Below, in pieces: positions 10,700 through 24,429 of a stretch of 64,000 nt of DNA. The stretch spans positions 47,127,327-47,191,326 of the forward strand of contig CM049308.1 of NCBI GenBank assembly GCA_026874595.1. The letters run 5' to 3'. Made by a program: the position numbers and the translations under genes. Every line of letters begins with the position of its first letter. Within the stretch, counting starts at the first letter, position 1. Source of the DNA: Sipunculus nudus (lineage: Eukaryota; Annelida; Sipuncula; Golfingiida; Sipunculidae). The notes beneath the pieces are model-generated. The model did no database searches and had not been told where the DNA came from. It saw only the letters and a program-made list of their open reading frames with translations.

Positions 10700-13600
10700 A
10701 GCTCAGCTGACTGAATGTCATCTGAGCTATAGCGATCACTCTTTGTCTGTCGTCCGTCTGTCCGTCCGTTAACCAGGCACAAATCGTAACCGCTGAACCT
10801 AGAACCTTGTAACTTGGGATTCTGAGAGGTCCATGAAAAATCTCCTTGGAAACCAGAAATTAGGTCTCTGTTACCCATATCCTTCGAGCTATGGGGCCCC
10901 AAAGTACCCCCCAGAAAAGTCAAAAATTTCATACAAAAACTTCAATATCTCATTAACTACTTGACTGATGGTCATGATTTTTGACATACATATTGATCAT
11001 GAGATATTCCATCACTTCCTGCAGACTGGTGGCGCCACCTGTATTTTTCGATTTTTTACAAATTTTTTTCTCTTTTTTTGAGACCTTTAAAAATGTGAAC
11101 ATCTGTTAACAAGGCACAAATCGTAAAGCCTAGACCTAGAATCTTAATTCTTGATACACTGAGAGGTCCATGAAAAATCTCCTTGGAAACCAGAAATTAG
11201 GTCTCTGTTACCCATATCCTTCGAGCTATGGGGCCCCAAAGTACCCCCCAGAATAGTAAAAAAATTTCATACAAAAACTTCAATATCTCAATAACTACAA
11301 CACTGATGGTCATGATTTTTGGCATACATATTGATCATGAGATGTTCCATAAGTTCCTGTAGACTGGTGGCGCCACCTGTATTTTTCGATTTTTTTTACA
11401 ATTTTTTCCTCTATTTTTGAGACGTTTAAAGATGCTGTCATCTGTTAACGTGGCACAAATCGTAACCGCTGGACCTAGAATCTTCATTCTCGACACACTG
11501 AGAAACCTATTAAAAGTCTCCATGGAAACCATAAATTAGATCTCTGTTACCCATATCCTTCGAGCTATGGGGCCCCAAAGTACCCCCCAGAAAAGTAAAA
11601 AATTTCATACAAAAACTTCAATATCTCATTAACTACTTGACTGATGGTCATGATTTTTGGCATACGCATTGATCATGAGATGTTCCATCACTTCCTGCAG
11701 ACTGGTGGCGCCACCTGAATTTTTTGATTTTTTACGAATATAAAAATGTGAACAGCTGTTAACAGGGCACAAATCATAAAGACTGGACCTAGAATCTTCA
11801 TTCTTGACACACTGAGAGGTCCATAAAAAGTCTGCATGGAAACCTGAAATAAGGTCTCTGTTATCCATATCCTTTGAGCTATGGGGGGCTCCCAATAACC
11901 CCCCAGAATAATGGAAAATTTGATAAAAACAAACTGCAACATCTCAATAACTACAACACTGATGGTCATGATTTTTGGCATACATATTGATCAAGAGGTG
12001 TTTCATCAGTACCTGCAGACTGGTGGTGCCACCTGTATTTTTTCAAATTTTCACAATTTTTTTTTTCTCTATTTTCGAGACCTTTCAGGATGTAGTTATC
12101 TGTCAACAGGGTACAAATCGTAAGGACTGGACCTAGAATCTTCATTGTTGACACACAGGGAGACCCATGATAAGTCTCCATGGACACCTGTAATTAGGTC
12201 TCTGTTACCCATATCCTTTGAGCTATGGCACTCCAAAGTACAGCTCAGAATAATGGAAAATTTGATACAAAAGCTGAAGTATCTGAACAACTAATGCAGA
12301 GATCACCATAATTGATTTCATGGATATTGATCATGGAGTGTTTCATCAATTTCTGCAGACTGGTGGCACCACCTGTATTTGTTCGGGTTTTTTTTTACGA
12401 ATTTTTTCTCTATTTTTGAGACCTTAAAAGTTATGAACATCTGTTAACAGGGCACAAATCATTAAAACTGGACCTAGAATCTTCATTCTTGACACACAGG
12501 GAGACCCATGAAAAGTCTCAATGGAAACCTGAAATTAGGTCTCTGTTACCCATATTCTTTAAGCTGTATGGCTCCAAATTACCCCCCAGAATAATGGAAA
12601 ATTTGATACAAAAACTGCAGTATCTCAATAACTACAACACTGATGGTCATGATTTTCGGCATACATATTGATCATGACCTGTTCCATCAGTTTCTGCAGA
12701 CTGGGTGCGCCACCTCTATTTTTTTCAAATTTTTACGATTTATTTTTCTCTTTTTTTGATACCTTTAAAGATGTGGTTGTTAACAGGGTACAAATCGCAA
12801 CAACTGGACCTAGAATCTTCATTCTTGTCATGCAAGAAGGCCCATGAAAAGTACCTGTGGAAACTTAAAATTAGGTCTCTGTTACCCATATCCTTCAAGC
12901 TATAGGACTCCGAAGTATCCCTCAGAATAATGGACAATTTGATACAAAAGCTGAAGTAGCTGAACAACTAATGGGGAGATCACCATGATTCTTTGCATGG
13001 ATATTGATGTTTGTAAGTGTTTTTATTAGTTTCTGCAGACTGGTGGAGCCACCTGTATTTTTGTACCCGCCAAAACGAAGTTTTGTGGATACTATGTTTT
13101 TGACCAGGTTCCTCCGCCGTTGCCGCATTCGTTTCCAGAGAGCTCCTCTGGGACTTGATTTTATCAGTTTTCCAAGCTCATATCTCAGGAACCGTTTGAC
13201 TGATCAGGAAATAAAATTTATACTAATGTAGCCCTTGGATAGCTCTATAACATACACAAAAAATGGTGGCGCCACCTGTAACCATGTTTGCACAGTGTCC
13301 ATCTGTTCATCTGCCTTTGGTTAAAATCACTCATATCTCTGCAGTGAATTGACTAATTCACCTGAAATTCGGCATGCGTATACATCCTGGATAGCTTTCT
13401 TGATTTTATGACAGGTGGCGCCACCTACATTCTCATTCACGCTGATGACATCCAAGCTCATATTTCGGGAACCGTTTGACCGATTGGGCCAAAATTTTGC
13501 ATGTATATAGATCTCACATAGCTCTTTTTCATATGCTAAACTGGTGGCACCACCTGCAACCATTTTTGCACAGCGTCTGTCTGTTTGTCTGCCGTGCAAT

Positions 13601-14575
13601 AAAGTCACTCACATCTTGGCAGTGGTTTGACATATCTGCCTAAAATTTTGCAGTTTTATACATCCTGGATAGCTTTCTTGATTTTATGACAGGTGGCACC
13701 ACCTACATTCACGTTCACGCTGATGACATCCAAGCTCATATCTCGGGAACCGTTTGACCGATCGGGCCAAAATTTTGCATGTGTATAGATCTCACATAGG
13801 TCTTTATCATACACAAAACTGGAGGGGCCACCTGCAACCATTTTTGCACATTTTGCACAGCGTCTGTCTGTTGGTCTGCCGTGGCCTAAAATTGCTCATT
13901 TCTCTGTAGTGGTTTGACATAACTGCCTAAAATTTTGCAGGTTTATACATCCTGGATAGCTTTCTTGATTTTATGACAGGTGGCGCCACCTACATTCTAG
14001 TTAACGCTGCACACATCCAAGCTAATATCTCAGGAACCATTTGACCGATTGGGCCAAAATTGTGCTTGTGTTTAGATCTCACATAGGTCTTTATCATACA
14101 CAAAACTGCAACCATTTTTGCACAGCGTCTGTCTGTTTGTCTGCCGTGGGCTAAAATCACTCATATCCATGTAGTGGTTTGACTTTTCTGCCTAAAATTT
14201 TGCATATGTATACAACTTGGACAGCTTTCTGGATTTGTGGTAGGTTGCACAACCTACATACACATTTAGGCTGCAGACATCCATGCTAATATGCAACATA
14301 CCTCACTCTGTTTCCCCTTGCCACTCAATCCATGCCTCACTTCACTCTGATTTTGGCAGATACACGTAGTCACTTGTCAGCTACCCGTATTCTAGTTTTT
14401 AAAGTTTACACATTTTTTCTCTATTTTTCAGATATATAAATACAGACTAAATCTTGGCCTGTTGGTTAATCTGTTTGATGCTTCAGTTGAATGGGTATCT
14501 ACCATTCTGATGATAAAATTTCCTTTTGTGAATCTCTTCCCAGTCAGCTGAGCGTCATGACCCATGGGTCACTTG
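10700..14575 (+). mobile_element. Family-A (subtype I) Helentron-like element with seven internal tandem units
   Basis: The 5' end AGCTCAGCTGACTGAATG and the 3' end GTCAGCTGAGCGTCATGACC plus hairpin and ACTTG bound it. Between 10760 and 13060 a unit of about 337 bp repeats seven times, each ending near CTGCAGACTGGTGGCGCCAC (about 11019, 11355, 11694, 12012, 12352, 12695, 13033). A family-C element is inserted at 13063-14395. It is itself inserted into the A copy that starts at 5705. Confidence 0.8.
13063..14395 (+). mobile_element. Family-C Helentron-like element nested in A
   Basis: The 5' end GTACCCGCCAAAAC matches, in reverse complement, the 3' inverted repeat TTTTGGCAGATAC. The 3' repeat is followed by the hairpin GTAGTCACTTGTCAGCTAC and then CTAG, and TT flanks both sides. 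Internal units of about 290 bp carry GGTGGCGCCACC at their ends. Relatives lie at 26049-27154, 54486-55664 and about 58633-59754. Confidence 0.78.
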
Positions 14576-14820
14576 TTTCAACTTTTTAAGCATTTTTCCT
14601 CTTTTTTTTAGACCTTTAGAGATGTTTTCATCTGTTAACAGGGCACAAATTGTAACCATTGGACCTATAAACTTCTGACATTTCGGCTTCAGACATCCAT
14701 GCTAATATGCAACCCACATCACTCTTTTTACCCTTGCCACTCAATCCATAGCTCACTTCACCAGTCCCTCTCTGATTTCAGTGGATTCATGTAGGGGCTT
14801 GCCAAATACCCTTATTCTAG
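14576..14820 (+). repeat. A-element remainder fused to a family-C 3' end
   Basis: Family-A internal sequence runs to about 14665 and switches without a 5' C end into the last 150 bp of family C, ending CTTATTCTAG. The missing 5' half suggests a deletion or recombination joint. Confidence 0.55.
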
Positions 14821-17422
14821 TTATCCACAGATGTTGATAATTCAATTTTGCTCAAATGGTTTTGGTTCAGTGATTTTTGGCTGAGTTACAGGAAGCTGAC
14901 CTATATGAGTTATAAACCTGCTGAATTATGGAGATTGAATTCAGTGATTTTATCATATATGTTAGCTGTGTGAAGCAGTTACCTCTAGCTAGGCACCATT
15001 TATCAGCATCTATTACATCATGCCACAAGACATTTAGATTTCAGGTTAAATAGCTTGGCAGACTGCCAGCTATTTCAGATTTAGCTACAAGCAACAAGTC
15101 AGCCTTGATCTATTTAAAGCTTTGGCAGACTGGCAACTGTAACAGATTAGGCAACAGGTCAAGAGTTCACTCAGTGCAACCAGGTATAGGTCAAGAGTTC
15201 ACTCAGTGCAGAAGCTGCATTCTATTTATAGCTTTGCCAGACTGCCCACTGAATCAGATTTGGCGCTAAAGGTCAGTCTGGATCTATTTATAGGTTCTGC
15301 AGACTGCCAACTGTGTCAGATTATGCAACAGGTTAAGCGTTCACTCAGTGCAGCTAGTTACAGGTCAAAGGTTTACTAAGTCTAGCTAGGTGCAGGTCAA
15401 GAGTTCACTCAGTGTAGTAGCTTGAGCCAGCAGTTTTTCAAAGTTCACTCAGGGCAACCACTTTTATCACCTAAGCCTGGTCAGCCCAGATATTTTGACC
15501 TGTCTATGCGTCATTGATAGCTTTCTCGTTCACAAGACAGGTGTCACCACCCACAATGAATTTAGCACAGTATATAAGCCTGCTTATTTCTATGGAAGAA
15601 TGGGTTATATATATACATATATATTGGGCATATATATACATATCCCATAGCTTTATTGTGTACAAGACCTGTGGCGCCACCTAAATAATTTTTGCACAGT
15701 GTATGTCCCTGTTTATTTCTCAGGAGGGGTTTGACATATCAGTCTGAAATTGGGCATATGTATACATCTCTGATAGCTTTGTTGTATACAAGACTGGTGG
15801 TGCCAGCTACAATCATTAGCTCAGCCAACTACAAGTCATCTGAGCTATAGTCGTGGTCCATTGTCCATTGTTCGTCCGACTGTCTGTCCGTCCGTCCGTA
15901 GATGTAGCATGTTTTGAAACCTTAAGCCCCAGGAATCCAAAATTCAGCTTAATGTTAGATGTCCCAAAGATCTACCAAGCCGAAAACTGGGGAAAACTTT
16001 TGTGACTTCGTTCCTTTGAGAAATTAAGGAAAAACCTCAATTTTCCATTAAAAACCTTTTTTCACACTTCAGGACTGCCTAATATCAAAACCACTTATCT
16101 GTTTTTCCTCATATTTACATAAATATTCCTCTATATAGTTCCTATGTACATGTCAGAAATTAAGTCTGTATTATATAATTTAAAAAAAAGTTATGGGCTC
16201 AAACATAATGCATTTTTAAAAAAATCAGGAAAGAAATTTGTTCACTTAACACAAAACATGTTAAAGCTAGCGACTTGTTTTTCAAGTAATATAACTTTAA
16301 TTAATCAAAATTAAATTTTTTACCCAAAATTAGATCAAAATCTTTTAAACTTTTTAAAATATTAGAAAAAAAATAAAAATGGTACCTTTAATTTAGCCCA
16401 ACTTTGGCCCCGGCACGTTTGTTTCCTGTAAGTACTGTGGATTTAATTTTCACAGCATGTACACATAAGGATTTAATCTGTTAAAATCTGAAATTTGAAA
16501 ATAAAAGCTGCAATATTTGTCTAGTTATTGAATTTTTTTTTGGAGGCTCTTGTTGTATTCCCTTACATTGTCAAGCAGTCCACTTTGGTCACTGTAGGTC
16601 ATTCAGTGCAGCTCTCTGTGCTCCCCAGGCTGTTGTTATGTAATCCCATCACTAGGGCAAGCCCTCTCTCCACTGAGTTGAGCCTGATCAGGCTGTCTGC
16701 AGTTAATACCACAGGGAGCCTTTTTCTCTTCCCCCTCCCATTCTGTTGACAGACCTGTAATATGAACTAGATGAAGCTTAAAATTAAAATTTTTTTCAGC
16801 AACAAGCAGTAACAACAGAGTCCCCTCCCCACAACCACCTTTTCTATACACAGGACGAATAAACAAGATGAATCTTACAATTTTAATGTTAAATAAATTC
16901 ATTTTGTTAAGACTTGGACAATTTTGATTTAAAAAAAAAAAAAAATGTTCAGGAATTTAATCCTAATATTCAAATGTGATTAAATATTAGGATCTAATGT
17001 ACGTACTAACTGACAAGATTTAAGAAGATATAAATACTTTGTAGCATTTCAATCATATCTCTTAAAGTTGGTGAGGCCTAGGTGTGAATAACACTGTTAA
17101 CTTAGTATTAAAATTAGGAATATTGGTCAAACTTTGTAGGAACTTTATTGGTCAAAAGAAATAAAAATATTTTGCATTTAATAATATTTTCCAAAATTCA
17201 GCTGAGCAATATGACCCATGGGTCCCTTTTTTTGTGTTGTTTGCACCTATGCCAGAATTTCACCAGTGATGTTTGTGTTATTGTTTCTTGTTCAAAATAT
17301 TTAGTACTTGCATTGTTCATATACATGTTACACATATATTTGACAAGGAATGGTCCAGCATTGAAGCATTATACCTTGTGTATATCAGATTGCACAGGTT
17401 CGCATTACACCTGTAGGCCTTG
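14821..17422 (+). mobile_element. Family-B Helentron-like element, 3' portion, with nested A copy
   Basis: It holds the B-specific segments (TTCAATTTTGCTCAAATGG, repeated AGAGTTCACTCAGTGCAG blocks) and the B 3' end: CACAGGTTCGC, a hairpin around CCTGTAGG, then CCTTG. It lacks about 130 bp found in other B copies, across the point where the RAG element sits in the copy at 25867-36047. Confidence 0.7.
15828..17228 (+). mobile_element. Family-A (subtype II) element nested in B
   Basis: AGCTCAGCCAACTACAAG starts it and GCTGAGCAATATGACCC plus hairpin ends it. The B sequence GCCAGCTACAATCATT is interrupted here and resumes with TTTTGTGTTG; the undisturbed B copy near 40913 reads straight through. 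Confidence 0.75.
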
Positions 17423-20023
17423 TTTATTTGTCCATAGTTACCTATGTACATGCCAGAAATCATGTCAATATTGTGTAATATGTAGATGTGGTGGGCATCA
17501 AAATAATGTATCTTGTCAAGACTGAAGAGATATTGTGTCATACAGTTACAGATTCATAAATCTCCTCATCAGCATTGTTAATCATATCATCATATCTGTC
17601 AGATTGAAATCTTGCAGACTTCCATACACTATAGATCCTTCAACAAATAGCTTATTACTGCTGTCATTGCATTCATATTTGCTCAAATATATCGCAATTT
17701 TTAATAAATTAAAAATAAACCACTATATTTTACTCTATTAATCCATAAGTAAAGTTATTTCATTTATCATTTACTCACATATTACATTATATTCCTTTAT
17801 AATGCCCAGTATGTCCATGATATTCATAAGCTTTATCGACTGTATATATTATCACAATGTCGATACATTTATAGTCGAATCACGATCAGCTGAGCACCGT
17901 GACCCATGGGTCTCTTGTTTAACGCACATATTACTGTCATATAGCTGAAATACTGATACTTCTAGAAATATTTGATCATGAGAGGCTCCTGCATCTTTGA
18001 TATAGTCCATAAAAGTGCACAGTATAAGTTCGTCAAACATACATCACTATTTGATTATCACCAGACAGAAGGGCCATCTCCTCTGAGCTTTTTAAATGCT
18101 GATATATATAAAAATAATATGGAATACGTATATTTTGCATTTGCTTTAAAAAAAAAATTCACCTGAGCACCATGACTCATAGATCCCTTGTTTTTTCTTG
18201 CAAGCAATGTTGAATTAAATTTTGTATCCTGTATGTATATGCAGAGGTGAAGCAAAAATCCCCACACCATTGAGTCATTGCACCTATGCAGTGGGGACAT
18301 TAGTTGTATTGTGTATTGCAACTGTATAAAATTTATGAATTTAAAATAATATGGTATAATAAAGAAAAGTTCGAATCTAAGTGAACATAGGTGTCAGCTG
18401 CTTAGCTGTCAACAACTGATCAAAGAGCCAACCAATGATCATGGTAATACTATAGATCTTAGGTTTATAAACTGCTCACATGGTTCAGTTAGAAAACACA
18501 TTATGTGATCACAAAATATTAATTTGCAAGAATTCCTTGCTCATCAGTTCGAACAAATCATATCAACCAACCAATTTCTATATTATTTCTTCCTCTCAGA
18601 CTTGATCTCAATTTGTTATTATTGAGATTTTATCAACTTCAGCTGAGAGCCGTGACCTATGGGTCCTATTTATTTCCTCAAGCAATGAGTGAAATTTCAG
18701 ATTATGCATACATATGGAATTTAGCTTTTAGATTCTGATATTGAAAGCAGTTGATAAAGTACGTAATCATATTTGACTGTGCAGGGACGGGCAGTGAAGT
18801 TGTACTAATGACTACTTTTAACTGTTATTTTTAATACAATTCATTTTATGATTTAAATAGTAATACCTTCTATCTTAGTGTAATACCATTTTCCCCCTCA
18901 TTGCAGTGTCTGATTTCTGTGTTTGCTTATAAGATAATTTGTCCATTACCACACATTGATCATAAGACCTGAGTATGTAAACTACATGTTGTAATTATTA
19001 TTTAGACCTATTCCTGTCAGCTAAAATGGTTTATTTTACTTTACCTAATGGAATGCAGACTTAAGCTATAGTAAGCTCTCCTTGTCCTGGACTGCAGCAA
19101 GCTGCAGTATGTTTGTAGTATGAATGTAAGCCCCTTTTGGGCTCTTGTTAACATTGACAGGCTGCTGCTATTAGTCTCATACATGGCAGGGCATAATTGG
19201 TAAAACAGTCAGAACTAGGATGTTAAAACTTATTAATATGCAGACATGTACTGGTAAACTCTTCAAGATTGCAAATACAAAATAAGGTAATTTATGATTA
19301 ACATTATGTGTTATGGCCTTAAGTAGTGTGTCATATTTAGCTGAGTGTCATAGCCCATGGACCACTATGTTAAGTTATTGGCATAAATGTAAATCTTTAC
19401 TTTTAAACTTTGCCCATCTTTGACAATGGTACATGTTTTAGCTCAACTGTGAGTAATGGCCATGGTGTGGCATCAGTCTGTCATCTGTCTGTTAAAACTT
19501 GCAGCTTTTCTCAGCAATGCCTTGACTGATAAGAATAAACTTGAGTTAATAAGTGTAAAATGGACCAAGTAGGGCACAGACCAAAATAGGTGGCTCCACC
19601 TACATTTTGGTGTTTTGTTTATGACATAATTACTTTTACCTTGGTTTGCAAGGTCAAATCTGCAGTAATTTAGGACCTCATAACATATACTTTCTTCAGA
19701 TATGATACACAATTTGTTTAAAACAAGTTGTTGGACAAGTTAGACAATTTGCAACTTTCACCCTTCTGGATTTGGCCTTGTAAAGTGTCAATATATGTGT
19801 CAATAGGAAATGACAATTGGCTGCAAGAGGACACCAGAGCCCAGCCCCTTCATGAGCAGACACCCCACCATAACAGAAAAATCTTCTGGTCCCCTGAGTG
19901 TCCACTATTTAGAGGAGTTTCACTGTCCAACTATAGAACTAAGCTCTTTTCCCTTGGCTGAGATTTTACAAAATGATCAGTAAATTTGATTTCTGCTGAG
20001 CTGCGTGACCCACAAGTCCCTTG
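17423..20023 (+). repeat. Cluster of family-A tails and one short complete A element
   Basis: Family-A 3' ends occur at about 17886-17917, 18160-18190, 18639-18669 and 19338-19378. A short element with both ends lies at 19440-20023. The cluster looks like stacked, 5'-truncated copies. The stretch 18360-18650 resembles 61970-62260, where a possible endonuclease remnant is seen. Confidence 0.55.
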
Positions 20024-20106
20024 TTTTGGCAAACATATATGGCATGCTGCTGACAATGTGTACAAGATTCTATGATCACTTATTAACCTGACAGCATTAT
20101 TTGTGA

Positions 20107-20334
<228 letters not shown>

Positions 20335-20462
20335 TAAAATGTCTACTGACTTGCATGTCTGGACAGTAATCACCAGGTGGTGTTCAGGCAGTTGTCATGT
20401 GGATGTCATGGTCTTTTATGGCAATGTCCCTGCTGTTTTCTTGGAAGGAACAGTTGATTTTT

Positions 20463-20656
20463 ATTCCCCGCCTCAGTGGAGTGGGGGATATAGTGATCAG
20501 CTCTGTCCATCTGTATGTCCGTCTGTGTGTCTGTAAACAATTGTTATAGGACAAGATATCTCGAAAATTCTACTTCTAATTGTAGTAGCTGGTGCATCTT
20601 AAGGGTCTCCCAAGCTGATTTGGTTTTGGTCACACTTGAATGATTTTTGGATTTTT
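20463..20656 (+). repeat. 5' end of another dispersed repeat
   Basis: TTATTCCCCGCCTCAGTGGA forms an inverted pair with the following TGGGGGATA, and is followed by a GTCCGTCTGT-rich stretch like the starts of families A-D. No matching 3' end was identified. Confidence 0.4.
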
Positions 20657-20893
20657 AGTGAACATGTGAGCTTATGCGATGGTGCAGCATTGTCCGTCTG
20701 ACGTACGACATTAACCCATGCTATCTCAGAAACCATCAGAGCTAGCAGCTTCAAATTGCATGTAAGAATCAGTCACATGTCAAACTTTTCTGGATTGAGC
20801 TTATTTTTTTAGTATCTTCATTAACTTTGATTTTATAGGGAAAAGGCTAAAATACATTTAAAATTTTAATATAATAATATAAACTTATTTATT
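20657..20893 (+). repeat. Family-B 5' fragment
   Basis: AGTGAACATGTGAGCTTATG is a diverged B 5' end; B internal sequence then runs into the D element at 20894. B sequence resumes near 24430. Confidence 0.6.
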
Positions 20894-23800
20894 GTATCCC
20901 GAGACAAAGTCGGGGGATACTATGTTTTTTATGATGGTCCACCCCCGCCGCCACCGCGTATAAATTTTGTTGGCGCTGTAACTCAAAAAAATATTTCACG
21001 GATCTTTACCAAACTTGGTATATGTATAGATATGGGTGAAAGGATGACGCCTATTTAAAATGAGGTCATGACCTTTACAAGGAGTGTCCTTGATCTTGAA
21101 TAGGTCCAATTTTGGGGAAAATCACACAAATTCATAAATATCTCAAGAAATCTTGCATGGATTGATCCCAAAATCAAGTTGATCAAAGATCATGGATAAG
21201 GTTGTCATGTTCTAGAAACTGGTGGTGCCACCTATTATTCTTTACTTGTTTTTGTGCCTTTTAATACCCCCAAAATTGCCACTTGACAGTACTGTGAGCA
21301 TTATAAGTCAAAAACTAATGGACAGATTTCTTTTATATTATGCATATACAAAGATATGGGTTATGGGACGATTTTTATTTAAATTGGGGTCATGACCTTT
21401 TCTATGAGAGTGGCCTTGACCTTGAATATTCCCCTATTTGGTGAAATTCACACAAAATCTTTAATATCTCAGTAAAAGATACATGGAATGATCCAAAAAT
21501 CAAATTGACTGAAGATCTTGGATAGCTTTGTCTTTTGCAGAAGACAGGTGGCACCACCTTGTGTCGTTTTCTTGTTAATATGATGTTAACGTAATAACTG
21601 TGTAAGAATTTGAGGTACAGTCACCAAACCCACAGGTTTGATGCATCTTATCAACAGCTAGGTCAAGTTCAAACATGGATGACCTTAATGCATTTTTTCA
21701 AGGTCGCATCAGCGATTATGCTAAATCGATATTAGGGCAATAACTCAAAAAGAATTTGTGGTACAGTCACCAAACCTACAGTTTAGATGCATCTTATCAA
21801 GGGCTAGGCCAAGTTCAAATATGGATGGCCTTGATGCATTTTTCAAGGTCACAGAGATCTCACTGAGGGATGCATGGATTGGTCCAAAAATCAAATTGAC
21901 ATAAGATCTTTGATAGCATTGTTTTCTGCAGAAGACAGCTGGCACAACCTTGTGTTGTTTTCTTGCTAAAATGTTTAAACGGAATAACTTTGTAAGAATT
22001 TGAGGTATAGTCAGCAAACCCACAAGTTTGATGCATCATATCAAAGGCTAGGTCAAATTTGAACATGGATGACCTTGATACATTTTTAGCTCAGCTGACT
22101 ATAAGTCATCTGAGCTATAGTCATGGTCCATTGTCTGTCGTCCGTCCGTCCGTAGATGTGGCATGTTTTGAAACCGTAAGACATAGGAATCCAAAATTCG
22201 GCATAATGTTAGATGTCCCCAAGATCTCCTACCAAGCCGAAACCTGGGTCTTTGCGACTTCGTTCCTTTGAGAAATTAAGGAAAAACCTCAATTTTTTAT
22301 TACAAAACCTATTTTCACACTTCAGGACTGCCTAATATCAAAACCACTCATCTGTTTTTCATTTTAAAGCTATGGACTTTTTTCCAGTAATATATCTTTT
22401 ATTAATCAAAATTAAATTGTATACCCAAAATTAGATCAAAATCTGTTAAATTTTGAAAAATATTAGCAAAAATAAAAAATTTGTACCTTAAATTTTGCCT
22501 TAATTTGACCATGGCACGGTTTTTTCTTATAAGTACATTTGATTTAATTTTCACAGTCAGTTTACATATGGATTTAATCTGATGAATTTTGAATTTGAAA
22601 GTATAAGCTTAAAAAATAGTCTAGCTATTGAAGTTTTTTAGAAGACTTAATGTATTTGTATTTTCTAGCATCATGGCCCTACTTTTGTTTACCTGGTAAT
22701 CCAAAAATTGGCATAATGTTAGATGTAATTGTAAATATTCATATTCTTCCATACATTTCCTGTGTACATACCAAAATTTAGGTCAGTATTGCATAGTTTG
22801 TTGAAGTTATAGGCCCAAACATAATGCACTTTGTAAAAAATCAGGATATATATTTACTCACTTAACATAAGAATGGCTGAGACTTTTTATCAGGAACATA
22901 ACATCATTTAATCAAGATTCAATTGTATACGGAAAATTAGATCTGAAATTTGCAATTTTTTTAAAGTTATTAGCATAAATATAAAATCAGTACCTTAAAT
23001 TTTGCCCAACTTTGGCCACGGTACAATTTTTTCCTGTAAGTACTGTGGATGTTATTTTCACAGCATGTACACATAAGGATTAAATCTGTTAAAATCTTAA
23101 ATATGAAAAATAAAAGCTGCAAAATTAGGCTAGTTATTGAATTTGTTTTGAGGCTCTTGTTGTATTCCCTTACATTGTCAAGCAGTCCACTGAGGTCACT
23201 CTAGGTCATTCAATGCAACTCTCTATGCTCCCCAGGCTGTTATATAATCTGATCACTCCAGCAAGCCCTCTCTCTTGTTGAGCTTGATCAGGCTGCCAGC
23301 ATAAATACCACAGGGAGCCTTTCTCTCTCCCCCCCCCCCACCCCATTCTGTTGACAGACCTGTACTCTAAACAAGATGAATCTTATAATTTCAGCGATGA
23401 ACAGTAACAACAGAGACCCCTCACTGAACCCACCGCTTCGATACACAGGACTAATATACAAGACAAAGCTGATAATTTTAATGTTAAAAAATTCTTTTTG
23501 TTGAGACTTGGACAATTTTGATTTATTTTAAAGAAAAAAATGTTCAGGAATTTAATCCTAATATTCATATATGGTAAAATATTAGGACCTAATGAAAGTG
23601 CTAACTGACAAGATTTAAGAAGACATAGATACTTTGTAGCATTTCGTTCATATCTCTTAAAGCTGGTGGGGCCTAGTTATCTAGTTTTTAAAATTAGAAA
23701 TATCGGTCAAACTTTGAGGGATTAATTTTTAATATGGCCATATATTTAACTTTTGAAAAATTAATTACCTTCACACATTATTTGTTTATGAAATGGAACT

Positions 23801-24214
23801 TTTATATGACACTTACCGTAAGCCCATTTTTTCCCTTGGTGCATCACTAAATGGTTTCAGGCCAAAGGTTTCATTTATTACACAGCCTATATGCTTTAGC
23901 TCATGTCCATTATTCTATAATTTACAGAGTTTCATTTAAGCTGGGCTATTTTCTCTTAGCTTTTCAAATGGTAATATACATGGAAAAACCATAAGAAACA
24001 AAAATATTTTGCAGTTACTAATATTTTCCAAAATTCAGCTGAGCGACGTGACCCATAGGTCCCTTGTTTTAAGGTCACAGCAGCGATAATGTTAAAATGA
24101 AATTATGGCAATAACCAAAAACTTGTTTGTACAGTCACCAAACTGGGGGGATGGGGGGGGGGGCGTTAATTGTCTGGGGATACTATGGCACCTGTGGTGC
24201 CAAGAAATATCTAG
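20894..24214 (+). mobile_element. Family-D Helentron-like element with nested A copy
   Basis: The 5' end GTATCCCGAGACAAAG and its partner CGGGGGATAC start it. The 3' end GGGGATACTATGGCACC, hairpin GGCACC-TGT-GGTGCC and AAGAAATATCTAG close it. Internal units carry 'cctattta', AGGTCATGACC and GGTGGYRCCACCT landmarks. The nested A copy occupies 22088-24066. Confidence 0.75.
22088..24066 (+). mobile_element. Family-A (subtype II) element nested in D
   Basis: The D sequence GATACATTTTT is interrupted by AGCTCAGCTGAC and resumes after GGTCCCTTG as TTTTAAGGTCACAG. The neighbouring D units (about 21690 and 21830) read CATTTTTCAAGGTC without interruption, giving an empty-site comparison. Confidence 0.8.
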
Positions 24215-24224
24215 TTTTACATGG

Positions 24225-24425
24225 ATTGTACAAAAAGCTGTGATAACCAATCATCACACTCTCCATGGCTCCAATGATGGCATTCGGTAGTCTATGGGTG
24301 GAGGAAACCGGAGAACTCAGAGAAAACCACCGGCCTTGGACAGGCAACTACAACCCACTCTCATAGCCACACTGTGGATTGAACCTGGGTCGCCAGTGGA
24401 GAGAGCCGAGCGTTTTACCCCTTGA
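24225..24425 (+). repeat. SINE-like or dispersed repeat
   Basis: The segment holds GGTGGAGGAAACCGGAGAAC, GAGAAAACCACCGG and GTGGATTGAACCTGGGTCGC. Similar strings occur in widely dispersed short repeats of aquatic animals. No A/B-box tRNA gene could be folded, so the class is uncertain. Confidence 0.4.
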
Positions 24426-24429
24426 CTGT

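Noticed and set aside
10760-13060. CRISPR-like array
   Set aside because: Units of about 337 bp diverge evenly with no constant repeat and variable spacer pattern, and the context is eukaryotic.
12489-13841. Many 60-90 codon frames within family A and C units
   Set aside because: They recur with shifted frames in each diverged unit and show no conserved coding pattern.
20463-24214. Canonical Helitrons ending CTRR with insertion between A and T
   Set aside because: Only some families end CTAG, others end CTTG, and all nested sites are TT with asymmetric inverted repeats, which fits Helentron/Helitron2 better.
24300-24425. A tRNA gene in the segment with TTGAACCTGGGTCGC
   Set aside because: No acceptor stem or anticodon arm could be built; it looks like a dispersed repeat.
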